Under the pieces are notes generated by a model. The model made no database searches and was not told the DNA's origin. It saw only the letters and a program-made list of their open reading frames with translations. A stretch of 64,000 nucleotides of DNA, taken from positions 186,087 through 250,086 of the forward strand of contig NZ_PQMB01000001.1 of NCBI RefSeq assembly GCF_002918555.1, read 5' to 3'. Shown piece by piece: positions 24,213 to 35,120 of this stretch. Source of the DNA: Citrobacter amalonaticus (GTDB taxonomy: Bacteria > Pseudomonadota > Gammaproteobacteria > Enterobacterales > Enterobacteriaceae). The position numbers and the translations under genes are program-made. Positions within the stretch are counted from its first letter, which is position 1. The number at the start of each line of letters is the position of its first letter.

Positions 24213-24959
24213 TCAGTTGGCCTGATGGCGTACGATCGCTCCTTTCATTTCAGCCACCGCCGCGCCATCGACTCTGTAGCGGGAATATTCATCCGCCTGC
24301 ACGTCTGCTGACATCGACAACCCAGGGTTACGATAACGCATCGGCGAAGCGAGGAAGGTTCCGGCGGAACTGTGTACTTCCTGTACCCCGGCATCCAGGA
24401 AATTCTGCAGGTTGCCTGCACGAACCCCCGCTCCGGCCATAATGATTGGAGCATCGGCCTGCGCAATAAGTTCCATAATTTTTGCTAAACCTTGCACAGC
24501 GTCAGATTTTTGCCCTGACGTCAGCACCCTGGCGACCCCCAAATCGGCCAGATTCTTGAGTGCAGTTAATGGATTAGCACACATATCAAAGGCACGATGG
24601 AAAGTGACGGCCAGAGGACCCGCAGCGGCCATAACCTGCGCCATACGGGGCATATCTACGTGCCCCTCAACGTCTAACACCCCCGTAACCAGCCCAGGAA
24701 AGCCCAGCTCCCGGACGGTGCGGATGTCTTCCAGCATGGCGGCAAACTCACCCTCGCTGTAGCAGAAGTCCCCCCCACGCGGACGGATAATAGGATGCAC
24801 GGGAATCGAAACATGCTGGCGTACTGAGCGTAGCACGCCCAGTGAAGGGGTTAACCCCCCTTCTTTCGGCGCCGCGCACAGTTCAATGCGATCCGCGCCG
24901 TTTTGCTGCGCCGTCAGCGCACATTCCATGCTGTAACAACAGATCTCCAGCAACGTCAT
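24213..24959 (-). CDS. cutC: CutC family protein
   Basis: CutC is a TIM-barrel protein originally linked to copper tolerance; that role in E. coli is disputed. The 248 residues match E. coli ([25 protein letters not shown]). I take the ATG of MTLLEICC because AGGAG stands at correct distance; the in-frame GTG two codons earlier would overlap the ribosome site. The start lies three bases past the yecM stop. Confidence 0.94.
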   Translation of the reverse strand: MTLLEICCYSMECALTAQQNGADRIELCAAPKEGGLTPSLGVLRSVRQHVSIPVHPIIRPRGGDFCYSEGEFAAMLEDIRTVRELGFPGLVTGVLDVEGHVDMPRMAQVMAAAGPLAVTFHRAFDMCANPLTALKNLADLGVARVLTSGQKSDAVQGLAKIMELIAQADAPIIMAGAGVRAGNLQNFLDAGVQEVHSSAGTFLASPMRYRNPGLSMSADVQADEYSRYRVDGAAVAEMKGAIVRHQAN

Positions 24960-24961
24960 CT

Positions 24962-25531
24962 TCACTCCTTTTGCTGTTCGCTGGCCACAATGTCTTCAAT
25001 TGACCAGGGATGAAACTTAATGGTGACCTGACCGTCGGTAACGGCCAGCGTCGGATTGGGTAAACGCTCGCGCTCCCCGTGCGGCGAACTGGTTTTGACG
25101 AAAATCCCCGGCTGACTAAGCCCCTCATCGGAAAGCAGCGCCAGTGCGCGGGCATTTAACGTGTCAGGCTCCCCCGGCAGAACAATTTCAATATGCTCCC
25201 ACCCTTCATGAGGATAGCGCTTCTCCCCCGGCCACGGTAATTCAACAACGGAAAACGACCAGTGCTCAACACAAACCGGCGCATGCAGTTTAAACAGGCA
25301 GATCGGCCTGCCGTTGATGATGTTTTCTGACAACAGCTCAGCGCACTGTTCAAAACCACGACGCCAGCGCTCTGCAGTCGCATTCTGATGACAGCGCAAA
25401 GAAATGTGATCGGCGTCAAGTTGTGCGAAATCCAGACCGAGACGGGTGGAAAGTTCTCTTAACGCCAGGGTGAATCGCGGTAAATCTGCGGAAATATCAT
25501 GCAGTTCGTCGATGGATTGCCAGTTCGCCAT
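24962..25531 (-). CDS. yecM: YecM, VOC-superfamily protein of unknown function
   Basis: The 189-residue product matches YecM, whose fold resembles glyoxalase/bleomycin-resistance type metal-binding proteins; no reaction is assigned. Recognisable segments are [19 protein letters not shown] and [15 protein letters not shown], which carry the His and Glu expected for metal binding. It is directly followed by cutC and divergent from argS. Confidence 0.92.
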   Translation of the reverse strand: MANWQSIDELHDISADLPRFTLALRELSTRLGLDFAQLDADHISLRCHQNATAERWRRGFEQCAELLSENIINGRPICLFKLHAPVCVEHWSFSVVELPWPGEKRYPHEGWEHIEIVLPGEPDTLNARALALLSDEGLSQPGIFVKTSSPHGERERLPNPTLAVTDGQVTIKFHPWSIEDIVASEQQKE

Positions 25532-25769
25532 ACGGTGGACTCTTATTGCTGTTTAAAGCCGCTAATTTACTCTGTTGGCCTCCGGCAACCAACCGCAGAT
25601 TTCAGGATCTGCTGAATGCATGTTTATGCACTCTTTCTCCGCTTATTTTCTGCGCGTTCTACAGGCCCCGCGATGCTGACGCCCGCGGGCATTTGCAGTA
25701 TACTCCCGCCCTAAATTCTTAAACTGGTGCGGTGAACGACGACCCGCTTCATAAACGTAAGGTATTCCG

Positions 25770-27503
25770 GTGAATATTCAGGCTCTTCTCTCAGAAAAAG
25801 TCAGTCAGGCCATGATTGCTGCAGGCGCGCCTGCAGATTGCGAACCACAGGTTCGCCAGTCAGCAAAAGTACAGTTCGGCAACTATCAGGCCAACGGCAT
25901 GATGGCAGTTGCCAAAAAACTGGGTATGGCCCCCCGACAACTTGCAGAGCAGGTGCTGACTCATCTGGATCTCAACGGTATTGCCAGTAAAGTGGAAATC
26001 GCCGGGCCTGGCTTTATCAATATTTTCCTGGAACCGGCATTTCTGGCCCAGCACGTTGAGCAGGCGCTGGCCTCTGACCGTCTGGGCGTGGCAAAACCGG
26101 CGAAACAGACCGTGGTCATCGACTACTCTGCCCCTAACGTGGCAAAAGAGATGCACGTCGGCCACCTGCGCTCGACCATCATCGGCGACGCTGCGGTGCG
26201 TACGCTGGAGTTTCTTGGTCACCACGTGATCCGCGCTAACCACGTCGGCGACTGGGGTACCCAGTTCGGTATGCTGATTGCGTGGCTGGAAAAACAACAG
26301 CAGGAAAACGCCGGTGAAATGGCGCTGGCTGACCTCGAAGGCTTCTACCGTGATGCCAAAAAGCATTACGACGCCGACGAAGCGTTCGCCGAGCGGGCGC
26401 GTAACTACGTGGTGAAACTGCAGGGCGGCGACCCGTACTTCCTCGATATGTGGCGTAAGCTGGTCGACATCACCATGACGCAAAACCAGATCACTTACGA
26501 TCGTCTGAACGTCACGCTAACCCGCGATGATGTGATGGGTGAAAGCCTGTACAATCCGATGCTGCCGGGCATTGTTGCCGACCTGAAAGCAAAAGGCCTC
26601 GCCGTTGAGAGCGAAGGCGCAACCGTGGTGTTCCTTGATGAATATAAAAACAAGGAAGGCGAACCGATGGGCGTCATCATTCAGAAAAAAGATGGCGGCT
26701 ATCTCTATACCACCACTGACATCGCCTGTGCGAAATACCGCTATGAGACGCTGAATGCGGACCGCGTGCTTTATTACATTGATTCCCGCCAGCACCAGCA
26801 CCTGATGCAGGCCTGGACCATCGTACGTAAAGCCGGTTACGTCCCGGATTCCGTACCGCTGGAACACCACATGTTTGGCATGATGCTGGGTAAAGACGGC
26901 AAGCCGTTTAAAACCCGTGCGGGCGGTACGGTGAAACTGGCCGACCTGCTGGACGAAGCGCTGGAGCGCGCGCGTCGTCTGGTGGCGGAAAAGAACCCGG
27001 ATATGCCGGCGGATGAGCTGGAAAAACTGGCCAATGCCGTAGGTATCGGCGCAGTGAAATATGCGGATCTGTCTAAAAACCGTACCACTGACTACATCTT
27101 CGACTGGGACAACATGCTGGCGTTTGAAGGTAACACGGCACCCTATATGCAGTATGCCTATACCCGCGTACTGTCCGTGTTCCGTAAAGCCGATATTGAA
27201 GAGAGCGCCCTGGCTGCCGCCCCGGTTATCCTTAGCGAAGATCGCGAAGTCCAGCTGGCGGCCCGTCTGTTACAGTTTGAAGAGACGCTGACCGTTGTTG
27301 CGCGTGAAGGGACGCCGCACGTGATGTGTGCTTACCTGTACGACGTTGCCGGTCTGTTCTCCGGCTTCTACGAGCACTGCCCGATCCTGAGTGCAGAAAA
27401 CGAAGAAACGCGTAACAGCCGCCTGAAGCTGGCGCTGCTGACGGCCAAAACGCTGAAGCTGGGTCTGGATACGCTGGGTATCGAAACCGTAGAACGCATG
27501 TAA
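25770..27503 (+). CDS. argS: Arginyl-tRNA synthetase
   Basis: ArgS charges tRNA-Arg. The 577-residue class I enzyme shows the HIGH-type motif ([13 protein letters not shown], about residue 130), DWGTQFGM, and lacks a canonical KMSKS, as usual for ArgRS. The start is GTG, preceded by AAGGT; the N-terminus [15 protein letters not shown] matches E. coli. A strong terminator follows. Confidence 0.98.
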   Translation: MNIQALLSEKVSQAMIAAGAPADCEPQVRQSAKVQFGNYQANGMMAVAKKLGMAPRQLAEQVLTHLDLNGIASKVEIAGPGFINIFLEPAFLAQHVEQALASDRLGVAKPAKQTVVIDYSAPNVAKEMHVGHLRSTIIGDAAVRTLEFLGHHVIRANHVGDWGTQFGMLIAWLEKQQQENAGEMALADLEGFYRDAKKHYDADEAFAERARNYVVKLQGGDPYFLDMWRKLVDITMTQNQITYDRLNVTLTRDDVMGESLYNPMLPGIVADLKAKGLAVESEGATVVFLDEYKNKEGEPMGVIIQKKDGGYLYTTTDIACAKYRYETLNADRVLYYIDSRQHQHLMQAWTIVRKAGYVPDSVPLEHHMFGMMLGKDGKPFKTRAGGTVKLADLLDEALERARRLVAEKNPDMPADELEKLANAVGIGAVKYADLSKNRTTDYIFDWDNMLAFEGNTAPYMQYAYTRVLSVFRKADIEESALAAAPVILSEDREVQLAARLLQFEETLTVVAREGTPHVMCAYLYDVAGLFSGFYEHCPILSAENEETRNSRLKLALLTAKTLKLGLDTLGIETVERM

Positions 27504-27519
27504 GTTTACCCTTAGATTG

Positions 27520-27553
27520 GGCCTGAGCCGGAATACGGTCTCAGGCCTTTTTT
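27520..27553 (+). terminator. Rho-independent terminator of argS
   Basis: GGCCTGAG and CTCAGGCC form a stem with an inner CCG/CGG pairing, followed by six T. It separates argS from the PBP2-like gene. Confidence 0.93.
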
Positions 27554-27685
27554 ATTGGCGTAAACCATCCTCTGTAACAACTCACAAGGAATGACACATT
27601 TCCGTAGAGAGATGGAACATCTTTTGCCTGTCATATCGTTGCCGTCTCCGTATCATAATGCGGCAAATTAATCGGGTACGGGCCA

Positions 27686-29527
27686 ATGACATTCAGAGAT
27701 TTCGAGGCGGAAGAAAAGCTCTTCCACAGACGCGTAGTGGTGGCCTTTGGCCTGGTGGTCATCTGCTTTGGCATCCTGATTTACAATCTCTACAATTTAC
27801 AAATCCGTCAGTATCAGTATTACGCAACCCGCTCGAATCAAAATGACATCAAGATGCTGCCGGTGGCACCGACCCGCGGCATAATCTACGATCGCAACGG
27901 TATCCCGCTGGTGCGTAACGTCACCTGGTACGATATCTCTGTGATGCCGTATAAAATCCACGATATGAACGCCCTGCTGCGGCAGCTTGCCCCTGTCGTT
28001 GACCTGAGTGCAGATGATATCGATCGGTTTCGCCATGCCCTGAAGGCTGGCAGCCGCTATCGTCCGGTCGTGCTAAAAAACGCGTTGACCGATGTCGAGA
28101 TTGCCCGTTTTTCTGTCAACCAGTTCCGCTTTAGCGGCGTCACCATCAGCAGTTATGAAGACCGCCAGTATCCCTATGGCGCTGAACTGGCGCACGTCCT
28201 CGGCTATGTCTCAAAGATCAACGACAGCGACCTGAAGGTGCTGGATAAAAAAGGAATTGCCGAAAACTATGCCGCTGACCACAATATCGGTAAGCAGGGG
28301 ATTGAACGTTATTATGAAAATGAGCTGCACGGGAAGACCGGTTATCAGGAAGTGGAAGTGGATAACCACGGACGTATCATCCGTCTGCTCAAGGATGTTC
28401 CTCCTGTCGCCGGGAAAGATATTCATCTGACGCTGGATCTGCACCTGCAGGAATATATTGAAAGCCTGTTGGTGGGACAGCGCGCAGCGGTGCTGGTGGA
28501 AGATCCCCACGACGGCGCTGTGCTGGCGATGGTGTCCAATCCCAGCTACGATCCCAACCCGTTTGTCAAAGGCATCAGCTATCAGGACTACAACACGCTG
28601 TTGCAGGATAAAGACCTGCCGTTAATTAACCGGGTGACTCAGGGACTGTATCCTCCCGCTTCAACCGTTAAACCGTACATGGCAATGTCGGCTCTGCTCA
28701 ACGGCGTCATCACGCCCAAAACCACCTTCTTCGGTGCGCCCACCTGGACGCTACCGGGAACCAGGCGCCATTACCGTGACTGGAAAAAAACCGGCCACGG
28801 GATGCTGGATGTGACCAAAGCCATTGAAGAATCAGCCGATACCTTTTTCTACCAGGTCGCGTATATGATGGGGATCGACCGTATTAACACGATGCTCAGC
28901 CAGTTTGGATACGGGAAACCTAGCGGTATCGACCTTAATGAAGAATACAACGGCCTGTTGCCCAGCCGTGACTGGAAACAGCGGGTACACAAAAAGATGT
29001 GGTATCAGGGCGACACCATTTCCGTCGGCATCGGTCAGGGATACTGGATTGCCACGCCAATCCAGATGGCGAAAGCGATGGTGGCGTTAATTAATAATGG
29101 AAAAGTGATCTCTCCTCACCTGCTGAAGGATGTGGAGTCGGGGAAAATAATTATCCCCTATCACCCCCCCGTCGCCCCGGCGCAAATTGCTAATCCTTCT
29201 TCACCATACTGGGGGCTGGTACGCCAGGCCATGTTCGGGATGGCCAACGCAGCAAACGGTACCGGCTATAAATTCTTTCATACCGCCCCGTATGGGATCG
29301 CCGCCAAGAGTGGCACATCGCAGGTATTCAGTCTGAAAGAGAACCAGACCTATAACGCGAAGATGATCCCCATTCGCCTGCGGGATCATGTTTTCTACAC
29401 CGCCTTTGCCCCCTACAAAAATCCGCAGGTAGCCGTGGCGCTGATTCTGGAAAATGGCGGCAGCGGCGGTGTCACCGCCGCGCCGGTCATGCGACAAATC
29501 CTCGATCATCTGTTTGCCACTCAGTGA
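27686..29527 (+). CDS. PBP2-like transpeptidase, second copy (PBP2-SAL type)
   Basis: A class B penicillin-binding protein, 613 residues, paralogous to MrdA. An N-terminal membrane anchor (VVVAFGLVVICFGILIYNLY, about residues 16-35) precedes the pedestal domain (APTRGIIYDRNGIPLVRNV) and the transpeptidase domain with the catalytic S-x-x-K in PPASTVKPYMAMSAL, S-x-N/D in IEESADTFFYQ and KSGTSQVF. Salmonella has a PBP2 paralogue at this exact locus beside argS (PBP2-SAL), reported to act in elongation at acidic pH. The start codon has only a weak ribosome site. No RodA-type partner is adjacent. Confidence 0.9.
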   Translation: MTFRDFEAEEKLFHRRVVVAFGLVVICFGILIYNLYNLQIRQYQYYATRSNQNDIKMLPVAPTRGIIYDRNGIPLVRNVTWYDISVMPYKIHDMNALLRQLAPVVDLSADDIDRFRHALKAGSRYRPVVLKNALTDVEIARFSVNQFRFSGVTISSYEDRQYPYGAELAHVLGYVSKINDSDLKVLDKKGIAENYAADHNIGKQGIERYYENELHGKTGYQEVEVDNHGRIIRLLKDVPPVAGKDIHLTLDLHLQEYIESLLVGQRAAVLVEDPHDGAVLAMVSNPSYDPNPFVKGISYQDYNTLLQDKDLPLINRVTQGLYPPASTVKPYMAMSALLNGVITPKTTFFGAPTWTLPGTRRHYRDWKKTGHGMLDVTKAIEESADTFFYQVAYMMGIDRINTMLSQFGYGKPSGIDLNEEYNGLLPSRDWKQRVHKKMWYQGDTISVGIGQGYWIATPIQMAKAMVALINNGKVISPHLLKDVESGKIIIPYHPPVAPAQIANPSSPYWGLVRQAMFGMANAANGTGYKFFHTAPYGIAAKSGTSQVFSLKENQTYNAKMIPIRLRDHVFYTAFAPYKNPQVAVALILENGGSGGVTAAPVMRQILDHLFATQ

Positions 29528-29912
29528 GAGAACAGCATAAAATCTCAGGTTGAGCCTGCCAGCCAGACTCTGCGGTAATTATCAATCAGCTGAGTCGCCG
29601 CATGTCAGTGGCAGTCTCAGCGCCGAACCGCTCACCCAATATATAAAACATAATCCTTAGTCGGTTCGTCTATCCGCATAGATTTTAGGCCTGGATCACT
29701 ACGCCTTCGTACAAGAGCAATTGTTCAACGGGCATTATTTGCTTCACTCAGAACGGAAAAATTTAGTGCCCATTGTTGAGTCTCTACGTATCAATAATGC
29801 ACATATACAACATCCCAGATAGTGATATATCTATTAACGTACAGTGCATGGATATTTTTAAGCATCACTGAAATAATAATTTTCACATTCTTTAATAATA
29901 AACGGGGTGAAT
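29528..29912. other. Gap between PBP2-like gene and accessory block
   Basis: These 385 bp mark a change from typical to AT-rich base composition. A plus-strand stretch near 29708-29810 reads GLDHYAFVQEQLFNGHYLLHS then ERKNLVPIVESLRINN without a start codon and may be the relic of a gene, but I cannot identify it. The promoter for the downstream block is probably here. No repeat or attachment site was recognised. Confidence 0.4.
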
Positions 29913-31103
29913 ATGTTAATTTATAAAGATGAAGTAACCAATAACTGGGATAATGTCGCCAGTGTATCTGCGGTTGCCATTTTAAGTAATAATAACACGA
30001 CAAACTATGGAACACTTTTTTTGAATGAAAATCATCGATTACCCGTGACGGTTCTGCTCTCATTTCAACTCAAGAACACCAGTTTATCCGGGCCAACAGA
30101 ACAGGAGATAGAGGATGCGCTAACCTTTATAAACTATGTTGATGAATCCGAGATCGCAGACCTCTCATTCTACACAGAAAATAGCGAGGATTTTGATTCC
30201 ACGTATAATATGTATTACTATCAGGATGCGGAGAGTGTTTCCAGGAAAGCTACCCCCAATACTGCATATCAATATGAAATCAGCTATCAAATAGTACCTG
30301 TAGCCAATATTATGGTGGGTGAGCGTTACAGGTTAGCCATTAAATTAGTCGCAACAAAATCTGATGGTTCAACATTTACTTTTAACTCCGGTTCTGGGGC
30401 CAGTTCAGTTCAGGCAGAGTACGATCTTAATTTTGTGCCTGAAAAAGTCTATTTAAAGCCTGTGGATGGTGCAGTATCAACACTTTCATACCATTATCTA
30501 AAATGGCAGGAGGCAAAAAATATTCCGTCCATGTTCACTAAATATGGTAATCCAGACTTCAATAATCTCACCGCAGATTTATATCATATCACCATTGATC
30601 CGGCATTTATTGATGGATTCTCATTTCATTTTAATGATTTTTTTGAAATTAGTGGTTTTAAAGTATTAAGCACTTCAGAATGTAGCAACTCCTGGTTTCT
30701 CCCAAGCTATCATACAAATAAAAAAGAAAGTGTAGAATTCAATGATTTTTTAGAATTAATTTTCTGGACGTATGAAAACAAATACCGGGGGGATATAAAT
30801 AACATTATGCTCACAAATAAAGGAATAAATAATGGAACTACTATAGCATCGATCATAATCATTAATAAAGATGGATATTGTAAATATGCAGGATATGTAA
30901 CAGTCACGGAAGATATTCCTGCCCCAGATTATAATTTCACGCTAGTACACACAGCCACAGATTTCCAGCATACGGGTGATACCAGAGCAACATTTGGCGA
31001 TAGCCAATATACCGTTCCGCTGATTGATAACTATGGAAATAACATTAAAGTTACTGTTGGTATAAATTCAGACGCGTCAGCTTTCATTCAGGAAGTAAAC
31101 TAA
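29913..31103 (+). CDS. Unknown beta-rich protein upstream of the Rhs pair
   Basis: I do not recognise this 396-residue protein. I start at the ATG of MLIYKDEVTNNWDN, which has GGGGTG six bases upstream; a GTG two codons earlier is less likely. It has no signal peptide or membrane segment. It is rich in Asn, Ser, Thr and Tyr with alternating hydrophobic strands, for example RYRLAIKLVATKSDGSTF and FTLVHTATDFQHTGDT, so a mostly beta structure is likely. It is AT-rich like the Rhs genes and lies 80 bp before the shell gene on the same strand, parted from it by a hairpin. A role in delivery, receptor binding or assembly is only a guess from position. Confidence 0.7.
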   Translation: MLIYKDEVTNNWDNVASVSAVAILSNNNTTNYGTLFLNENHRLPVTVLLSFQLKNTSLSGPTEQEIEDALTFINYVDESEIADLSFYTENSEDFDSTYNMYYYQDAESVSRKATPNTAYQYEISYQIVPVANIMVGERYRLAIKLVATKSDGSTFTFNSGSGASSVQAEYDLNFVPEKVYLKPVDGAVSTLSYHYLKWQEAKNIPSMFTKYGNPDFNNLTADLYHITIDPAFIDGFSFHFNDFFEISGFKVLSTSECSNSWFLPSYHTNKKESVEFNDFLELIFWTYENKYRGDINNIMLTNKGINNGTTIASIIIINKDGYCKYAGYVTVTEDIPAPDYNFTLVHTATDFQHTGDTRATFGDSQYTVPLIDNYGNNIKVTVGINSDASAFIQEVN

Positions 31104-31128
31104 TCTCCACTATGCATGTAAAATAAAA

Positions 31129-31152
31129 GTCGCTTCAGGTATCTGAAGCGAC
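31129..31152. other. Perfect intercistronic hairpin before the Rhs shell gene
   Basis: GTCGCTTCAG and CTGAAGCGAC form a perfect ten-pair stem with a GTAT loop. The plus-strand side lacks a T run, so upstream transcription may read through into the Rhs gene with reduced yield; the minus-strand side is T-rich. Confidence 0.65.
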
Positions 31153-31183
31153 CGTTCTACAATGGATGCTTCAGAGGCTTATC

Positions 31184-34100
31184 ATGTCAAAAAACTATTA
31201 CACTCACACCCCAAATTTTATCAGTTCCGCGTCTGAAGATGTTGATCCACGAACTCGTTTATTTGGATTTCAGCATCACCTTGGAATAGTCACTGGTAAT
31301 AACGGAATGGGTCCTGAATTAGAGTTAACAATGAGTTACTCGCCAACCACGTCGAAGGATTATTATTTACTTGGCATTGGCGTTTCGCCTGGACTAACAA
31401 CATACGACAAAAATAGTTTCACACTCAATATTAACACTGGTGAACAATACATAACCAGTGAGAATGTTGATTCAGATGATGATTATTTTGAAATAAAGCA
31501 GTGCAAGATAAAATCATTCATCGCAGAAAAACTGGACAAAAATAATTATCGCATTATTGACCATGATGGTAACACAACCAATCTGCAGGACGTGAGTAGT
31601 GGTGTATGTCTACCTGTCAGCATTTACTCCCCTCTTGGTCGGGGACTTTATCTGGAATGGAACTATGATGATTACGGACGTATTTATCTGCAAAGTGTTA
31701 CGGATGATAATAGTGATACGCTTTATTATTCTGAATATGACAAGAATAACAAAGGGCTGATAATTAAATTTTTACCCGAAAGTCAGGAACACGATGAGAG
31801 CTATACATTAACATTCTCTACCAGTAACGGATATCTGACTCATGTGGCTCATTCTGCGCTCTCATATAACACGGGCTGGAATTACACATATACCGATGTA
31901 GGCGTCAGTGGTTTATTAACGCTGACCAAAATTCAAACCCCAACGGGTTTAACAAAAGAAGCTGTTTACAACGGGGGATTAACCAACTGTATTATGATGT
32001 TCCCTGATGGGTCCGGGCAGGCTCCCTTACCGGCAGTTACACAGCTTACCGTTACACCTGGATTCAATCAGCCACCGCAAATTACCACCTTCGCCCCGGT
32101 CGAAGGCCCATTCAAGAACTATCTTGGATGGGGTGGACAGATGGGAGCCGCCTGGTCTCCCGACAGCGATAATTTGTATAATGTCCTGGATGAGAATTAT
32201 CAATACCAGACAGTAGAAACACTTGTATCCGGAGATCCTGACGAGGCGGACATCGTCACCACCTACATTTACAATAGCTATCATCTGTTGCTCTCCAGGG
32301 TTACGACGCAGGCAGAAACGACCTATCAAGTGGATCTGACTTACTACGCTTTGCCCGGAAACAGTTTTGATCAGCAACCACCGCAGTTTCAGTTCCGTAA
32401 ATTACAGAAAGAAACGTGGTCAAACGATGAGGGCTCTTATAGTAAATATACGGGTTCCACGTACGATGAAGACGGTAACCTGACTAAAAAAATTGACTTA
32501 TGCGATGCCGACGGCGCGGCTACGGTTAACAGCACTATCACCGATTCAGTTTACTATAGCGTCAATGGAGAAAGTGATAGTGCCGATATGTCCGCGGGTT
32601 GTCCGGCTGATCCCGTGGGCTTTCCTCGCTGGTTAAAAAGCGAAACCATCACCTCCCCGGTAGTGAGTGGTTATGATGATGTCCCAGTTATCACCACCCT
32701 GTATCGCTATCAGAAGTTTGACGTTCTCAGTAGTGCTATACCGCTAAGCTACGCTATTTTTCCTGTGCAAGAAACGCACACCAGTTCTGCAGCCCCCTCT
32801 CCATCTGGGCGTTTATTGAGCAAAATCATGTCGTATTATGCCGATTCATCATCATCAGATTATGGACGTCCGCTTCAGCAGCAGCTAAATACTTACGACA
32901 TTAATGATAACAGTGGCAACACATACTACAGCCAGGCTATCCATTTCAGTTGGCAGATAACGGGAGATATGCTCAGCCAGAGTCAAATTATCACTACACA
33001 TGACGGCAATACTGTTACCAATTCAATGACCAGTTCGCGTTTAACACAACGCGTATGGTCTGTTACTGATGCAGCAAAAAATATTACTGAAATAACCTAT
33101 GACCCGTTGGGTCGGGTGATTTCTGAAGTTCGCAATAAGGGGACTGAATATGAATCAATCAATACCTCTTCATATTATCTTGAAACCCTGAATAACAGTA
33201 TCTCTGCGATTTATACCATCAAGAGTGACGATCTCGGAAATGCTTCCCGTATTGATCATGACAGTATGGGACGGCTGATTAAACATCAGCGAAATGCACC
33301 TGATTTTAATGCACCTGATACCTGGAGCATTATCAGTACCACAAACTGGGATAGTTTTGGACGTCAACACGATTCGACCAGTCAGGACTATACCGATCCC
33401 AGTATAGACAATATTAATGCAAACTATAGTGTGACGGCTCAGGCTCAATTCGATCACTGGGGGCAACAGTCACTTACTATACTCTCTACCGGGCAAAATC
33501 AGTTCAGCGCTAACAACCCGGTATTAAGATCCACTCGTTCACAACTTCAGGTTGCTGACCAAAGCCTGCTCCTGGGTTCTGCCCTTTCAGAATATAATGT
33601 TTTCGACACCTTATGGAGACAAAGTACTCTGGATAGCAGTGGAAAAGTTTATGCACAATCTATTTACGAATATGACGGACTGGGTCAGCTACGAAAAGAA
33701 ACGGATCCGCTACAACGAGTAACAACTTACACCTACGATCCTTTTGGTCGAATAGCGACGAAGACATTACCAAATGGTGATGTTCTGGGATGGACTTACG
33801 AACCTTTTTCTTACGCCGCACTTGCAAATCAAATTAAACTTAATAACAGAGTTATGGGATCGCGGACATTTGATGGGCTGGGACGGATATGGAATACAGC
33901 CAGCGGCGGTCGTCAGAATTCTGCAACCTATAGTGGTGAAAAGACGGTTCCGGACACCGCGACCAACGCCCTGGGGCAGACACTTAGTTTTTCCTATATC
34001 AGTGAACTCAATAATTCACTTCATACGGTCAATGGCGCAACGATTTCTCAGAGCTACGCCTATGAAAAGAAAACTGGCCGTTTGCAGGCAATGAAAGAAT

Positions 34101-35107
34101 CAGGTAGTCGAAGCAACACATTCAGCTGGTATCCTTCGGGACAAGCATATGAACCCACGTTTACCAATACTGCTGGCGTCGTTCGTTCAACCTCCACCAA
34201 ATGGACATTGATGGGGCAACCTCTCAGCTATCGGGATGTTGGTCTCAGGGAGTCATCGTTGCACTATGACGACTTTGGTCGTCTGCACGTTTATGAGGAT
34301 CCTCAGGTTACGATAACGTTGACGCCAGATCCTGCAGGGCGTTTATCCACGCAGAAGGTGGAGGCTAAAAATAATTCTGATTCACTGCTTACGACCCTTT
34401 ACTGGGATGATTTCAGCCGCGAGCAAGGACGAGAAATTAAGCCATCTTCAGGAAGCACTCTTTATATTGGGCAAACCTTTTATCTTAATAATCAGCTTGA
34501 GACCCGCACGATCACGTTAAAAGGGGAAACTGAAAAGGACGATATTATTCTGCGCAATGAGAGCTTCCTTTACGATGAAAGAAGTCGTTTGACTAAATAT
34601 ACCTGCATCGGCAGCGAACTACCGGTAGATGCTTACGGTAATTCTTTTACTGAACAACATTTTGAACTGGACAGTTACAGTAATATTTTGTCATGCCTGA
34701 CCACACTTAGTGATGGAAGTGTTGATACCGCCATATTTAATTATGAAAATGAGAAAGACCCCTGCCAGCTAACATCAGTCAGCCATTCACTTTCCGGTCT
34801 CTATCCTGATTATGTTGAACTGCATTACAACGATGCGGGTTACATGACTACAGATGAAGCGGGACGAACACTAACTTACGACGAAGCTGGACGACTGACC
34901 AGCGTCACGGGAACTGACGGAGGTAGTGAATATGCTTACGATGCGTTTAACCAGCTGGTGATGCAGTCTCTGGGTAATCAGGATATTTGTGAATTGTATT
35001 ACAATGGTGAACGATTAATGAGCGAAATTAATACCAACAAAAATCAGATCACCCGCAATATTCCAGGCGTGTCAGGAACATCAGCCATTAGCACAGAACC
35101 ATTATAA
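31184..35107 (+). CDS. Rhs/YD-repeat shell protein lacking its core C-terminus
   Basis: The 1307-residue protein starts at MSKNYYTHTPNFISSASEDV, chosen for the AGAGG site seven bases before the ATG; six upstream codons are open. The N-terminal part (VDPRTRLFGFQHHLGIVTG, GPELELTMSYSP, INTGEQY) matches the start of large Rhs proteins of the VDPRTG...GPxLPLxLxYSP type seen in Pseudomonas. From about residue 600 many YD-type repeats follow (YDPLGRVI, YDGLGQLRKETDPLQRVTTY, YDPFGRIATKTLPNG, YDEAGRLTSVTG), which build a hollow beta-cocoon in known Rhs/TcC structures. It ends at GERLMSEINTNKNQITRN plus about 14 residues, just before the expected Rhs core, which is encoded by the next gene in the same frame. 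There is no signal peptide, PAAR domain, VgrG or type VI gene nearby. Confidence 0.85.
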   Translation: MSKNYYTHTPNFISSASEDVDPRTRLFGFQHHLGIVTGNNGMGPELELTMSYSPTTSKDYYLLGIGVSPGLTTYDKNSFTLNINTGEQYITSENVDSDDDYFEIKQCKIKSFIAEKLDKNNYRIIDHDGNTTNLQDVSSGVCLPVSIYSPLGRGLYLEWNYDDYGRIYLQSVTDDNSDTLYYSEYDKNNKGLIIKFLPESQEHDESYTLTFSTSNGYLTHVAHSALSYNTGWNYTYTDVGVSGLLTLTKIQTPTGLTKEAVYNGGLTNCIMMFPDGSGQAPLPAVTQLTVTPGFNQPPQITTFAPVEGPFKNYLGWGGQMGAAWSPDSDNLYNVLDENYQYQTVETLVSGDPDEADIVTTYIYNSYHLLLSRVTTQAETTYQVDLTYYALPGNSFDQQPPQFQFRKLQKETWSNDEGSYSKYTGSTYDEDGNLTKKIDLCDADGAATVNSTITDSVYYSVNGESDSADMSAGCPADPVGFPRWLKSETITSPVVSGYDDVPVITTLYRYQKFDVLSSAIPLSYAIFPVQETHTSSAAPSPSGRLLSKIMSYYADSSSSDYGRPLQQQLNTYDINDNSGNTYYSQAIHFSWQITGDMLSQSQIITTHDGNTVTNSMTSSRLTQRVWSVTDAAKNITEITYDPLGRVISEVRNKGTEYESINTSSYYLETLNNSISAIYTIKSDDLGNASRIDHDSMGRLIKHQRNAPDFNAPDTWSIISTTNWDSFGRQHDSTSQDYTDPSIDNINANYSVTAQAQFDHWGQQSLTILSTGQNQFSANNPVLRSTRSQLQVADQSLLLGSALSEYNVFDTLWRQSTLDSSGKVYAQSIYEYDGLGQLRKETDPLQRVTTYTYDPFGRIATKTLPNGDVLGWTYEPFSYAALANQIKLNNRVMGSRTFDGLGRIWNTASGGRQNSATYSGEKTVPDTATNALGQTLSFSYISELNNSLHTVNGATISQSYAYEKKTGRLQAMKESGSRSNTFSWYPSGQAYEPTFTNTAGVVRSTSTKWTLMGQPLSYRDVGLRESSLHYDDFGRLHVYEDPQVTITLTPDPAGRLSTQKVEAKNNSDSLLTTLYWDDFSREQGREIKPSSGSTLYIGQTFYLNNQLETRTITLKGETEKDDIILRNESFLYDERSRLTKYTCIGSELPVDAYGNSFTEQHFELDSYSNILSCLTTLSDGSVDTAIFNYENEKDPCQLTSVSHSLSGLYPDYVELHYNDAGYMTTDEAGRTLTYDEAGRLTSVTGTDGGSEYAYDAFNQLVMQSLGNQDICELYYNGERLMSEINTNKNQITRNIPGVSGTSAISTEPL

Positions 35108-35120
35108 TGTTCTGTAATCC

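Noticed and set aside
29760-30063. Minus-strand frame of about 90 residues covering the start of the accessory block
   Set aside because: It overlaps the well-supported 396-residue gene and its leader, and has no ribosome site or family features.
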